Source: Actinomycetota bacterium | GTDB taxonomy: Bacteria > Actinomycetota > Actinomycetes > Nanopelagicales > Nanopelagicaceae | NCBI GenBank assembly: GCA_027730465.1 | Contig: JAQCGQ010000011.1 | Location: 1-12,243 of the forward strand | Reading direction: 5' to 3' | Length of the DNA stretch: 12,243 nucleotides | Shown here: piece by piece, positions 1-7,510 of the stretch | How positions within the stretch are numbered: position 1 is the first letter of the stretch | How the letters are laid out: every line of letters begins with the position of its first letter | Program-made: the position numbers and the translations under genes | The notes under the pieces: model-generated | The model's input: the letters and a program-made list of their open reading frames with translations, nothing else | Told to the model about the DNA's origin: nothing | Databases searched by the model: none

Positions 1-98
1 GAAACCGCGGTGACAAACCAATTACTGATTTACCAGTGGTTGCGAACCAATCAGTCCGCGGTCCACGCAACCAACCCCGACGCAATCGTCGTCGTTAA
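1..98 (+). CDS. secF: Probable protein translocase subunit SecF, C-terminal end (partial)
   Basis: Only the last 31 codons are present; the reading frame begins at base 3 and stops at TAA 96-98. The peptide has a flexible acidic/polar stretch and ends in a strongly basic tail (PRNQPRRNRRR). Actinobacterial SecF proteins commonly end in a cytoplasmic tail of this kind after the last membrane helix, and secD-secF lie just upstream of rel in this phylum. SecF works with SecD in the membrane to drive late steps of Sec-dependent export. No membrane segment or SecF motif is visible in this fragment, so the call rests on tail composition and gene order. Another frame is also open through base 108 but gives a less protein-like peptide. 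Only 31 bases separate this stop from the rel start, so co-transcription with rel is likely. Confidence 0.6.
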   Translation, partial: NRGDKPITDLPVVANQSVRGPRNQPRRNRRR

Positions 99-129
99 TA
101 TTTTGTAATTAATAAGAAGCCATAGCGCT

Positions 130-2298
130 ATGACAACACAAGAATTGTTAAAGCTGCTATCTGACGGATTAGCTCAATCTCACCCAGGATTTTCAAATAG
201 TGATTTAGAAAAAGCCTTTATAGCCGCTGAGAAAGCACATAAGGGGCAAATAAGAAAATCTGGTGAGGCATACATAACCCATCCGGTTGCTGTTGCCCAA
301 ATATTAATTGATCTAGGAATGGATCTACCAACTGTGATGGCTGCTCTTTTGCACGATACTGTTGAGGATACAATCTATTCTATTGAACAAATTAAAAGTG
401 AGTTTGGTGAAGAAGTTACATCCCTAGTTGATGGGGTAACTAAATTAGATAAATTAACTTATGGCCCAACTGCTGAAGCGGAAACACTTCGTAAAATGGT
501 TGTGGCGATGTCTAGAGATATTAGAGTCTTAGTTATCAAATTAGCTGATCGTCTTCATAATGCAAGAACATGGGAGTTTATCGCCACTGATATCGCTGCG
601 CGCAAGGCTAGGGAAACGATAGATATATACGCGCCCCTTGCACATCGCCTAGGCATGAATGCAATTAAATGGGAGCTAGAGGATCTTTCATTTAAAGTCT
701 TAGAACCAAAAAAGTTTGAAGAAATTGAACGCTTAGTTGGAGAACGGTCACCAGCTCGTGATCAATTAACGCAAGAAGTGATTACGGCAATTGATCAAGA
801 CTTAAAATTGGAAGGTATAACCGCGCAGGTAAGTGGGCGGCAAAAGCATTTTTATAGCGTTTATCAAAAGATGGTAGTTCGCGGTCGTGAATTTAATGAT
901 ATATATGACTTGGTTGGAATTCGAATATTAGTTGATTCAGTGCGCGATTGTTATGGTGTTTTAGGGTCGATACACGCAAGGTGGAGTCCAGTACCGGGGC
1001 GGTTTAAAGATTACATTGCGATGCCAAAATTTAATCTTTATCAATCATTACACACCACAGTTATTGGCCCAAATGGTAAGGCTGTTGAAATTCAAATTCG
1101 AACATCTGATATGCACACTAGAGCTGAGTTTGGAATTGCCGCACACTGGAAATATAAATCAAAAAACACAGATCCTGGCAAAAGTCCTGAAGTGCTATGG
1201 CTTCGTCAGCTACATGAGTGGCAGCAAGAAAGTGGTGACGTCAGTGATTTCTTAGACACATTGCGATATGACCTGCGAACACCTGAAGTATTTGTCTTTA
1301 CTCCTAAAGGAAGTGTGATTGCATTGCCATCTGGTGCAACCCCAGTTGATTTTGCCTACGCAGTTCATACCGAAGTAGGTAATAAATGCGTTGGAGCCAA
1401 AGTAAATGGGAAATTAGTTCCGCTTGAATCCCACTTAATTAATGGTGATGTTGTAGATGTTCTTACAAATAAAAATGTGAATGCTGCCCCTAGCCATGAT
1501 TGGCTTAACTTCGTCACCTCCTCTCGTGCACGTTCGAAGATAAAGGCTTGGTTTTCAAAAGAGCGTAAAGAGGAAGCGATTGAGGCTGGGCAAGAATCAA
1601 TATCTAGACAAATGAGAAAAGCTGGATTACCACTACAGAAAATTTTAGGTGGTCATGCACTTCTTGAATTAGCTCATGAGCTTCGATATGAAGATATCGA
1701 GAGCATGTATGAATCAGTCGGTAACGGCCATATTTCAGCACACTCAGTAATTGAGAAATTAATGGTCTTACTTGGTACAACTGATGCCCATCCAGAAAAT
1801 GATCTAACTCCATTAATTAATCCAATAAAGCGTGAGCGAAAGAGCGTTACAGGAATTGATGTTGAAGGCGCTGGGGATGTATTAGTAAAACTTGCGAGAT
1901 GCTGTGCGCCTGTACCAGGTGATCAAATTACGGGATTTATTACGCGTGGTAGTGGTGTTTCAGTTCATCGAGCAGATTGTATAAACATTGTTGATCTAAG
2001 AATTCACCAAGGTGGTCGAATGGTGGGGGTCAAGTGGAATATGTCTGCTAAGAGCACATTTTTGGTAAACATCCAGGTTCAAGCACTTGATCGAGCTCGA
2101 CTGCTTTCAGATGTGACTAAAGCATTATCTGATCAGCACGTTAATATTTTAAGTGCTTCCGTTGTGACAAATAAAGATCAGACAGCTATTTGTAGATTCT
2201 CATTTGAAATGGCAGATGCTTCACATCTAGATGCAGTACTAATTGCAGTTCGAGCAATTGAAGGTGTTTATGATGTAGATAGGGTATTTAATAATTAA
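130..2298 (+). CDS. relA: Bifunctional (p)ppGpp synthetase/hydrolase (Rel)
   Basis: Long RelA/SpoT homologue of 722 residues, slightly shorter than many actinobacterial Rel proteins. It makes the alarmone (p)ppGpp from ATP and GTP/GDP on starved ribosomes and also degrades it. The HD hydrolase domain (about 25-175) keeps H51, H75-D76, E79-D80 and D140 of the LADRLHN motif. The synthetase domain (about 235-345) has YDLVGIR with D260, an RFKD motif at 291-294 and E320 in VEIQIRT. RFKD is the RXKD form typical of bifunctional enzymes rather than the EXDD form of synthetase-only RelA. A TGS domain follows (about 384-446), then a helical region, a zinc-finger-like region with C591, C592, H613 and C617, and an ACT/RRM domain (about 643-718). 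All catalytic residues are intact, so both activities are expected. Start ATG 130 is preceded by AAGAAG at 114-119. The gene converges on the DUF349 gene and shares its stop bases. Confidence 0.97.
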   Translation: MTTQELLKLLSDGLAQSHPGFSNSDLEKAFIAAEKAHKGQIRKSGEAYITHPVAVAQILIDLGMDLPTVMAALLHDTVEDTIYSIEQIKSEFGEEVTSLVDGVTKLDKLTYGPTAEAETLRKMVVAMSRDIRVLVIKLADRLHNARTWEFIATDIAARKARETIDIYAPLAHRLGMNAIKWELEDLSFKVLEPKKFEEIERLVGERSPARDQLTQEVITAIDQDLKLEGITAQVSGRQKHFYSVYQKMVVRGREFNDIYDLVGIRILVDSVRDCYGVLGSIHARWSPVPGRFKDYIAMPKFNLYQSLHTTVIGPNGKAVEIQIRTSDMHTRAEFGIAAHWKYKSKNTDPGKSPEVLWLRQLHEWQQESGDVSDFLDTLRYDLRTPEVFVFTPKGSVIALPSGATPVDFAYAVHTEVGNKCVGAKVNGKLVPLESHLINGDVVDVLTNKNVNAAPSHDWLNFVTSSRARSKIKAWFSKERKEEAIEAGQESISRQMRKAGLPLQKILGGHALLELAHELRYEDIESMYESVGNGHISAHSVIEKLMVLLGTTDAHPENDLTPLINPIKRERKSVTGIDVEGAGDVLVKLARCCAPVPGDQITGFITRGSGVSVHRADCINIVDLRIHQGGRMVGVKWNMSAKSTFLVNIQVQALDRARLLSDVTKALSDQHVNILSASVVTNKDQTAICRFSFEMADASHLDAVLIAVRAIEGVYDVDRVFNN

Positions 2299-2324
2299 CT
2301 GGTGTACTCAGTTAAACCTTTTTT
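2295..2324. terminator. Probable bidirectional terminator on the shared rel/DUF349 stop
   Basis: A perfect 7-base inverted repeat, TTAACTG (2295-2301) and CAGTTAA (2309-2315), is separated by 7 bases, and a G-U pair could extend the stem by one. On the plus strand it is followed after three bases by six T (2319-2324), as in an intrinsic terminator for rel. On the minus strand the bases beyond the stem read TTATTAAATA, a weaker T-rich tail for the DUF349 transcript. The first four bases of the left arm are the overlapped stop codons of both genes, and the rest lies in the last DUF349 codons. The stem is short and AT-rich, so termination may be only partial. Confidence 0.55.
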
Positions 2325-3602
2325 GGCTTGTTCTAACCAATCTCTACGTGCTGCTGCAGCCTCACGCGCCAACATAGCTTTTGTACTTTGCCCAGCAGCC
2401 TCTGCCTTTGCTGCTTGTTTTTCATAGTTCTCAATCGCTTCAGTCAAGCCCCGAACTACTTTATTAGCTTGCGCCTTAGCAGTTGGGTCACTCTTGCGGG
2501 CAAAGTTTCGCTCGATCTCAGAAATCTCTTCTTCGACTTTCTTAATTCGCTTTTCAAAACTATCGCGCTTCTTACGATCTGTCATACCGATTTTCTGCCA
2601 TTTACCCATTAAGTCGTAGAACTTCTTTTTTGCAGATTTGAAATCAGTAACCGGAAGTAATGCCTCGAACTCAACAATTAATGCTTCACGCTTGATCAAA
2701 TTTTCTGCCATTGATCCTTTACGTTTTGCCATATCAGCGTTCTTGGCTTTAAAAAAAGTATCTTGAGACGCTTTAAATCTATTCCAGAGTGCATCATCGG
2801 TAGATTTTTTACCCCTACCAGAGGCTTTCCATTGATCCATTAATACTTTAAACCGCTTTGCTGTATTTAACCAATCCTTCGAGTTAGCCAAATTCTCAGC
2901 TTCTTTCACAATTACTTCCTTAGTTGATGCCACTAACTTTTGCTCTGAAGTAAGGTTTGCGAAGTGAGTGCGTCGTCTTTTATCAAATTTATTTCGAGAC
3001 GATGAGAATCTCTTCCAAAGCGCTGCATCATTTTTTTTATCTAGGCGAGGTGCTTTCTTCCAGTCATCAAGGAGAATCTTCAATCTTGCAGTAGTCACTT
3101 TCCAGGCAACAGAATCAACGAGTGTTTCAGCTTCTGCCACAATCTTTTCTTTAATAGCAGCAGCTTCAGCCTTACGTGCTTGCTTTTCTGCCTGTTGTGC
3201 TTCCTTGCGTGCTAGATAGGCACCTTCATGCTCAGTTATTAGTGAAGGAATTTTTTCCAGAGATTGCGCGAGATTTACTAGATCGCCAACGCCATTTAGT
3301 TCGGAAATTTGTGTTCGCAATTTATTTACGGCTTTATGAGCATCACTCGGTACCATCGCACCAGATCTAATGCGTGCGGCTAGGAGTGCAACTTCGGAGG
3401 CAGCCATCTCAAATTTTTTTACAAAGTATGCAAGTGCTTCTTCACTGCTCTTACCTGGGTATGAACCAACGGCTCGATCACCAGTGGGTGTAATTACGTA
3501 AACAGTGCCATCTTCGCCAACTCGGCCAAATTTTGCAGGATCACCTATAAGTGCTGCAGCCGCCCCAGTATTAGAAAGGGTTGGTGTTGATACATTCTCC
3601 AT
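2295..3602 (-). CDS. DUF349 domain-containing coiled-coil protein
   Basis: Cytoplasmic protein of 435 residues with no signal peptide or membrane segment. Its biochemical function is not known to me. The N-terminal block (about 22-80) has FGRVGEDGTVYVITPTGDRAVGSYPG, as in actinobacterial DUF349 proteins. A charged Lys/Glu/Ala-rich helix follows (about 117-160), likely coiled coil. Three DUF349 repeats come next at about 157-218, 231-291 and 304-363; each has a W near the middle and a later F-x(3)-R/K-type helix (for example DDWKKAP with LWKRF, and DQWKASG with LWNRF). The C-terminus (370-435) is Ala/Lys-rich and helical. Start ATG (complement of 3600-3602) has a good GAAAGG ribosome site (complement of 3609-3614). 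It is convergent with rel and divergent from the MBL gene. From memory, DUF349 genes also lie near rel in Streptomyces, so a link to stress physiology is possible but unproven. Confidence 0.88.
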   Translation of the reverse strand: MENVSTPTLSNTGAAAALIGDPAKFGRVGEDGTVYVITPTGDRAVGSYPGKSSEEALAYFVKKFEMAASEVALLAARIRSGAMVPSDAHKAVNKLRTQISELNGVGDLVNLAQSLEKIPSLITEHEGAYLARKEAQQAEKQARKAEAAAIKEKIVAEAETLVDSVAWKVTTARLKILLDDWKKAPRLDKKNDAALWKRFSSSRNKFDKRRRTHFANLTSEQKLVASTKEVIVKEAENLANSKDWLNTAKRFKVLMDQWKASGRGKKSTDDALWNRFKASQDTFFKAKNADMAKRKGSMAENLIKREALIVEFEALLPVTDFKSAKKKFYDLMGKWQKIGMTDRKKRDSFEKRIKKVEEEISEIERNFARKSDPTAKAQANKVVRGLTEAIENYEKQAAKAEAAGQSTKAMLAREAAAARRDWLEQAKKGLTEYTS

Positions 3603-3658
3603 GTCATACCTTTCATTGCGCAGTCTCTGTTGTTAACAGATCCCGTTATGGGTGGCGT

Positions 3659-3690
3659 AGTAATCATTCGCTTTATGGGCTTTGATTACT
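3659..3690. promoter_or_regulatory. Inverted repeat in divergent intergenic region, possible operator
   Basis: AGTAATCA (3659-3666) and TGATTACT (3683-3690) are perfect reverse complements separated by 16 bases, so the half-site centres are 24 bases apart, a little over two helical turns. It lies between the divergent DUF349 and MBL genes, 57 bases from the DUF349 start and 86 from the MBL start. No T tract follows on either side, which argues against a terminator. It could be a binding site for a dimeric regulator or a chance repeat; I recognise no family-specific motif. Confidence 0.35.
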
Positions 3691-3700
3691 GGGTTTAGTG

Positions 3701-3734
3701 CTGACTAAAAGATAACCTAAGTACCTAAATTAGG
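3701..3734 (+). promoter_or_regulatory. Candidate promoter with tandem ACCTAA repeat, upstream of the MBL-hisS operon
   Basis: CTGACT (3701-3706) resembles a -35 box, and TAAATT (3726-3731) fits the actinobacterial TANNNT -10 pattern. Their spacing of 19 bases is longer than ideal. Between and over them lies an imperfect tandem repeat, ACCTAAGT then ACCTAAAT (3715-3730), followed by TTAGG, so CCTAA-A-TTAGG (3724-3734) is also an inverted repeat. Repeats over a -10 element are a common repressor-site arrangement. Start-site mapping is absent, and other weak boxes occur nearby, so this is tentative. Confidence 0.3.
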
Positions 3735-3760
3735 GAAATCTGGACGCAAAAAACGGTGGT

Positions 3761-3769
3761 AGGTGGGGG
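3761..3769 (+). promoter_or_regulatory. Ribosome binding site that supports the TTG start of the MBL gene
   Basis: AGGTGGGGG ends six bases before TTG 3776-3778 and is the only Shine-Dalgarno-like sequence near the gene start. An in-frame stop (TGA 3770-3772) just upstream rules out a longer protein, so TTG is the first usable start. The site lies in the loop of a possible hairpin in which GCAAAAA (3746-3752) pairs with TTTTTGC (3773-3779), a stem that contains the start codon. Confidence 0.55.
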
Positions 3770-3775
3770 TGATTT

Positions 3776-4465
3776 TTGCTTATAGATCGCTTAGTTGCTG
3801 CCTACTTTGAAACTAATTGTTGGATCCTGGCTACGGGCGCAGGACAGGAAGCAATAATTGTTGATCCTGGCATTGGTAAGCCAAATTTAGTAAAAAACAT
3901 TGTCGAGAAAATCAAAGAACATAATTTAAAGCCGGTAGCGGTGTTAATTACTCATGGACATCTTGATCATTTCTTTTCAGTCCTACCGTTGACAAAAGAG
4001 ATACCAATGCGAACATACATAACTGGATCAGATAGATTTTTGTTAACAGATCCGATGGGAGCACTAGATCGTGGGGGAGTTAGTCAGCAACTGATTTCAG
4101 CATTTGGCGCAAATTTTAAAGAGCCAGATGATGTTATCGAATTGGAAGACTTTTCACATTTTGAATTAGCTGGACTAAATATTGGACCAATATTTGCACC
4201 TGGACATACAAAAGGATCAGTGGTTTTTACAGTTAGTAATGAGCAACTTATTTCTGGAGATGTTTTATTCGCTGGTGGTATTGGTAGGACTGATTTACCA
4301 ACTGGATCAGCCACAGATATGCGCAAAACCTTACAGGAACGCATTTTGACACTACCAGATGGCTTAAATGTCCTACCTGGACACGGTGGGCAAACTACAA
4401 TCGCCATTGAGCGTGTGAGAAATCCTTACTTGCAGAGTGATTTTCTAGATCAGATCGGGCGGTAG
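3776..4465 (+). CDS. MBL-fold metal-dependent hydrolase (glyoxalase II-like)
   Basis: Soluble metallo-beta-lactamase-fold protein of 229 residues. The two-metal site is complete: H60-G-H62-L-D64-H65, H144 in APGHTKGS, D162 in SGDVLFAGG, and H203 in LPGHGG. This pattern and the short length match the glyoxalase II-like subgroup, which typically hydrolyses thioesters; the actual substrate cannot be read from sequence. From family knowledge, a homologue sits directly upstream of hisS in Mycobacterium and Streptomyces. The start is TTG 3776: an in-frame stop lies two codons before it, and the N-terminus (M-L-I-D then ETNCWIL) fits the family. Only two bases separate its stop from the hisS start, so the two are probably translationally coupled. 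It is likely the first gene of the operon. Role in tRNA metabolism or detoxification is unknown. Confidence 0.9.
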   Translation: MLIDRLVAAYFETNCWILATGAGQEAIIVDPGIGKPNLVKNIVEKIKEHNLKPVAVLITHGHLDHFFSVLPLTKEIPMRTYITGSDRFLLTDPMGALDRGGVSQQLISAFGANFKEPDDVIELEDFSHFELAGLNIGPIFAPGHTKGSVVFTVSNEQLISGDVLFAGGIGRTDLPTGSATDMRKTLQERILTLPDGLNVLPGHGGQTTIAIERVRNPYLQSDFLDQIGR

Positions 4466-4467
4466 AT

Positions 4468-5730
4468 GTGAGTAAGTTTCAAGCGCCCAAAGGAGTCAGT
4501 GAGTACTTTCCGCCGAACTCGACATCATTTGAATATGTGAGAGATCAATTACTTAGAACCGCAAAAATAGCAGGCTATGAATTAATTGAATTACCAGTTT
4601 TTGAAGATACTGAGGTGTTCACTCGCGGTGTTGGTGAATCAACTGATGTTGTTAGTAAGGAAATGTATACCTTTGAAGATCGAGGTGGCCGTTCAATCAC
4701 ACTTCGACCTGAGGGAACTGCTGGTGTGATGCGCGCGGTTATCGAACATAATTTAGACAGAGGACAACTGCCAGTAAAACTTTTTTATACAGGACCATTT
4801 TTTCGAGCCGAACGGCCCCAAGCCGGGCGCTATCGCCAGTTTTATCAGGTGGGAATTGAGGCGATTGGTTATAACGATCCAACAATTGATGTCGAAGTAA
4901 TTGCAGTAGCAGACTCAGCCTTTAAAGCATTAGGACTAAAACAGTATAAATTAAATATTACCTCCTTAGGGGATTCAAAAAGTAGAGACTCACACCGAAC
5001 GGATTTGGTTAAGTTTATTTCAAATTTGAAACTAGACGATGCAACAATTGAGCGAACAAAAATTAATCCTTTAAGACTATTTGATGACAAGCGTGATGAG
5101 ATTAAATCTGCAATGGCTAAGGCACCATTACTACTAGATTATTTAAGCTCTGAAAGTGCTGAACACTTCGAAGAAGTAAAGCGATTGCTCTCTGAAATAA
5201 ATATTGATTATGTAATAAATCCAAGGATGGTTAGAGGTTTGGATTATTACACCGGAACAACCTTTGAATTTGATCACCAATTACTTGGCGCTCAATCTGG
5301 AATCGGTGGCGGCGGTCGGTATGACGGATTAATGAGTTCGCTAGGGGGGTCTGATGTAAGTGGAATTGGATTCGGATTAGGTGTTGATCGAATCTTAATG
5401 GCATGCCAAGCAGAAAATTGTTTACCACCATCGATTAACCAATTAGATTTGTTTATTGTGCCAATTACTGAAAAAGGAAAATCTGTAGGATTTAAAACGC
5501 TTTCAGAGTTACGAATTGCTGGTATTAGCTGCGATATGGCTTACGGAGATCGAGGCTTAAAGGGCGGTATGAAAGCTGCAGATAAAAGCCATGCAAGTTA
5601 CGCCTTAGTTTTAGGTGATGATGAAGTTATAAGCGGCAAATGTGAATTAAAATTGATGAGTAGTGGAGAAGCAATATCTAGTAACCTTACTGTTTCAGAA
5701 ATAATTAACAGATTAGGAATGAAAAAGTAA
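4468..5730 (+). CDS. hisS: Histidyl-tRNA synthetase
   Basis: Class II synthetase of 420 residues, of normal bacterial length, that charges tRNA-His with histidine using ATP in the cytoplasm. The catalytic core (about 1-315) includes [13 protein letters not shown] (78-90), motif 2 around [20 protein letters not shown] (106-125), the histidine-specific loop [12 protein letters not shown] (256-267) with R256, the glycine loop [11 protein letters not shown] (278-288), and motif 3 [10 protein letters not shown] (299-308). The C-terminal anticodon-binding domain (about 325-415) starts at LDLFIVPI and includes [17 protein letters not shown]. Start GTG 4468 lies two bases after the MBL stop, with GGGCGG just upstream. 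The ATG at 4466 is followed at once by a stop and cannot be used. The stop overlaps the aspS ATG by one base (TAATG). Confidence 0.97.
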   Translation: MSKFQAPKGVSEYFPPNSTSFEYVRDQLLRTAKIAGYELIELPVFEDTEVFTRGVGESTDVVSKEMYTFEDRGGRSITLRPEGTAGVMRAVIEHNLDRGQLPVKLFYTGPFFRAERPQAGRYRQFYQVGIEAIGYNDPTIDVEVIAVADSAFKALGLKQYKLNITSLGDSKSRDSHRTDLVKFISNLKLDDATIERTKINPLRLFDDKRDEIKSAMAKAPLLLDYLSSESAEHFEEVKRLLSEINIDYVINPRMVRGLDYYTGTTFEFDHQLLGAQSGIGGGGRYDGLMSSLGGSDVSGIGFGLGVDRILMACQAENCLPPSINQLDLFIVPITEKGKSVGFKTLSELRIAGISCDMAYGDRGLKGGMKAADKSHASYALVLGDDEVISGKCELKLMSSGEAISSNLTVSEIINRLGMKK

Positions 5731-7481
5731 TGCTTCGCACTCACGATGCCGGATCCCTTAATGCAAAATCAGTTGCTACCAAGGTTGTACTTGCAGGATG
5801 GGTAGCTAGACGGCGAGATCATGGTGGAGTTGCCTTTATTGACCTACGTGATTCAACAGGTGCTGTGCAGGTTGTAATAAATGATGAAAAAATTGCTGGT
5901 GAGTTAAGAGCAGAGTGGTGCGTATTAATTACTGGAACGGTGAAACTTCGCCCTTCTGGTAATGAAAATAAAGAAATTCCAACTGGTGAAATCGAAGTTG
6001 TATGTGAAAAACTTGAGGTATTAAGTGAGGCAGCAGCATTACCTTTCCCTGTGGATAGTGGAGATATCGGTAATATTTCAGAGGAAGTCCGACTTAAGTA
6101 TCGCTACTTAGATTTACGAAGAGAAGGCCCGGCAAAAAATCTTAGATTGCGTTCTAAAGTAACAACTGCAATTCGTGAGGTAATGTCAGAGGCTAATTTT
6201 CTTGAGATTGAGACACCCTACTTAACTCGTTCAACCCCCGAAGGTGCTAGAGACTTTTTAGTTCCAGTAAGACTTCAACCTGGGTCTTGGTATGCCCTTC
6301 CGCAGTCACCTCAATTATTTAAACAATTACTAATGGTTGCTGGAATGGAAAGATATTATCAAATAGCTAGATGCTTTAGAGATGAAGATTTTAGAGCTGA
6401 CAGGCAGCCTGAGTTTACTCAGCTAGATATTGAGATCTCATTTGCAGATCAATCTGATGTAATTACAATTGCAGAGAAAGTGCTGGCTCAAGTTTTTGCA
6501 AAGGTTGTTAATTACAAAATTCCTTTACCGATACCTCATATGACTTATCATGATGCGATGAAAGATTACGGTTCTGATAAACCAGATCTTAGATTTGAGA
6601 ATAAATTAATTGATGTCACAGAGTTTTTCAAAGATACATCTTTTAGGGTATTTCAAGCAGAGTACGTTGGCGCTGTTGTAATGCCTGGTGGGGCTAGTTC
6701 CGCTAGAAGAGATCTCGATGCTTGGCAGGATTGGGCTAAGGCCCGAGGTGCTAAAGGTTTGGCCTACATTCTCGTGCAAGCAGATGGCACTCTTGCTGGA
6801 CCCGTAGCGAAGAATCTTTCTGAGAAAGAAAGTGCTGCAATTGCTACAAAAGTGGGGGCAAAAAATGGAGATGCAATTTTCTTTGCCGCGGGCACAAAAG
6901 TCTCATCTCAGAATTTACTAGGAGCGGTAAGGCTTGAAATTGCATCTCGCTGTAATTTAATTGATGCTTCGGCTTGGAAATTTGTCTGGATAGTTGACGC
7001 ACCAATGTTTGAGTTAATTGACTCTGAAAATTCAACATCTGGTTGGATGGCCGTACATCATCCATTCACTGGACCAAAACCAGAGTTTGCCGATAACTTT
7101 GATAAGCAACCCGGTGATGCTTTGGCATATGCATATGACATAGTTTTAAATGGAAATGAAATTGGTGGGGGCTCAATTCGTATTCACCAACGAGATGTTC
7201 AACAACGGGTATTCAAAACAATTGGCTTATCTCAATCTGAGGCCGAAAGTAAATTTGGATTTTTACTTGAAGCGTTTAATTACGGCCCACCACCCCATGG
7301 TGGTATTGCCCTTGGGCTAGATCGACTTGCCGCATTACTTGCTGGTGCTCAATCGATTCGTGAAGTTATTGCTTTTCCTAAGACTGCAAGTGGTGGCGAT
7401 CCATTAACTGGTGCACCAACACCTATTACGCCAGCACAACGCAAAGAGACTGGGGTTGATACTCCAGCCGCTGCCAAGTAG
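5730..7481 (+). CDS. aspS: Aspartyl-tRNA synthetase, probably non-discriminating (Asp/Asn)
   Basis: Bacterial-type class IIb AspRS of 583 residues. An N-terminal OB-fold anticodon-binding domain (about 1-105) is followed by the catalytic domain with YRYLDLRR (125-132), [11 protein letters not shown] (169-179), the [10 protein letters not shown] loop (192-201), motif 2 [19 protein letters not shown] (215-233) and motif 3 [10 protein letters not shown] (524-533). The bacterial GAD insertion spans roughly 290-420, and HHPFTGP (443-449) is the flipping-loop region. In the anticodon domain RRRDHGG gives H31, and RPSGNEN gives G77. By comparison with studied AspRS enzymes, His and Gly here mark the relaxed form that charges both tRNA-Asp and tRNA-Asn, whereas discriminating E. 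coli AspRS has Leu and Lys. That would require GatCAB to finish Asn-tRNA, as is usual in Actinobacteria lacking AsnRS. Start ATG overlaps the hisS stop by one base. Confidence 0.97.
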   Translation: MLRTHDAGSLNAKSVATKVVLAGWVARRRDHGGVAFIDLRDSTGAVQVVINDEKIAGELRAEWCVLITGTVKLRPSGNENKEIPTGEIEVVCEKLEVLSEAAALPFPVDSGDIGNISEEVRLKYRYLDLRREGPAKNLRLRSKVTTAIREVMSEANFLEIETPYLTRSTPEGARDFLVPVRLQPGSWYALPQSPQLFKQLLMVAGMERYYQIARCFRDEDFRADRQPEFTQLDIEISFADQSDVITIAEKVLAQVFAKVVNYKIPLPIPHMTYHDAMKDYGSDKPDLRFENKLIDVTEFFKDTSFRVFQAEYVGAVVMPGGASSARRDLDAWQDWAKARGAKGLAYILVQADGTLAGPVAKNLSEKESAAIATKVGAKNGDAIFFAAGTKVSSQNLLGAVRLEIASRCNLIDASAWKFVWIVDAPMFELIDSENSTSGWMAVHHPFTGPKPEFADNFDKQPGDALAYAYDIVLNGNEIGGGSIRIHQRDVQQRVFKTIGLSQSEAESKFGFLLEAFNYGPPPHGGIALGLDRLAALLAGAQSIREVIAFPKTASGGDPLTGAPTPITPAQRKETGVDTPAAAK

Positions 7482-7510
7482 TTAACGGCTTTTCAGGTAT
7501 CCTTCCCAAT

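Noticed and set aside
1..108. Alternative open reading frame at the left edge ending at TAA 106-108
   Set aside because: It is open by chance in a short stretch. The frame ending at 98 gives the basic, Arg-rich tail expected for actinobacterial SecF, and the alternative shows no family resemblance.
3648..3698. A 16-codon reading frame (MGGVVIIRFMGFDYWV) in the intergenic region as a leader peptide
   Set aside because: It has no ribosome site, no run of His, Asp or Ala codons that would suit attenuation of the downstream synthetases, and no terminator/antiterminator pair after it.
3603..3775. T-box or other tRNA-sensing riboswitch upstream of the synthetase operon
   Set aside because: The leader is too short, and I see no T-box consensus, stem I features or intrinsic terminator. 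The first gene is an MBL hydrolase, not a synthetase.
4084..4407. Antisense 107-codon frame inside the MBL gene
   Set aside because: It is fully covered by the conserved metal-binding motifs of the sense gene, and it shows no independent coding evidence.
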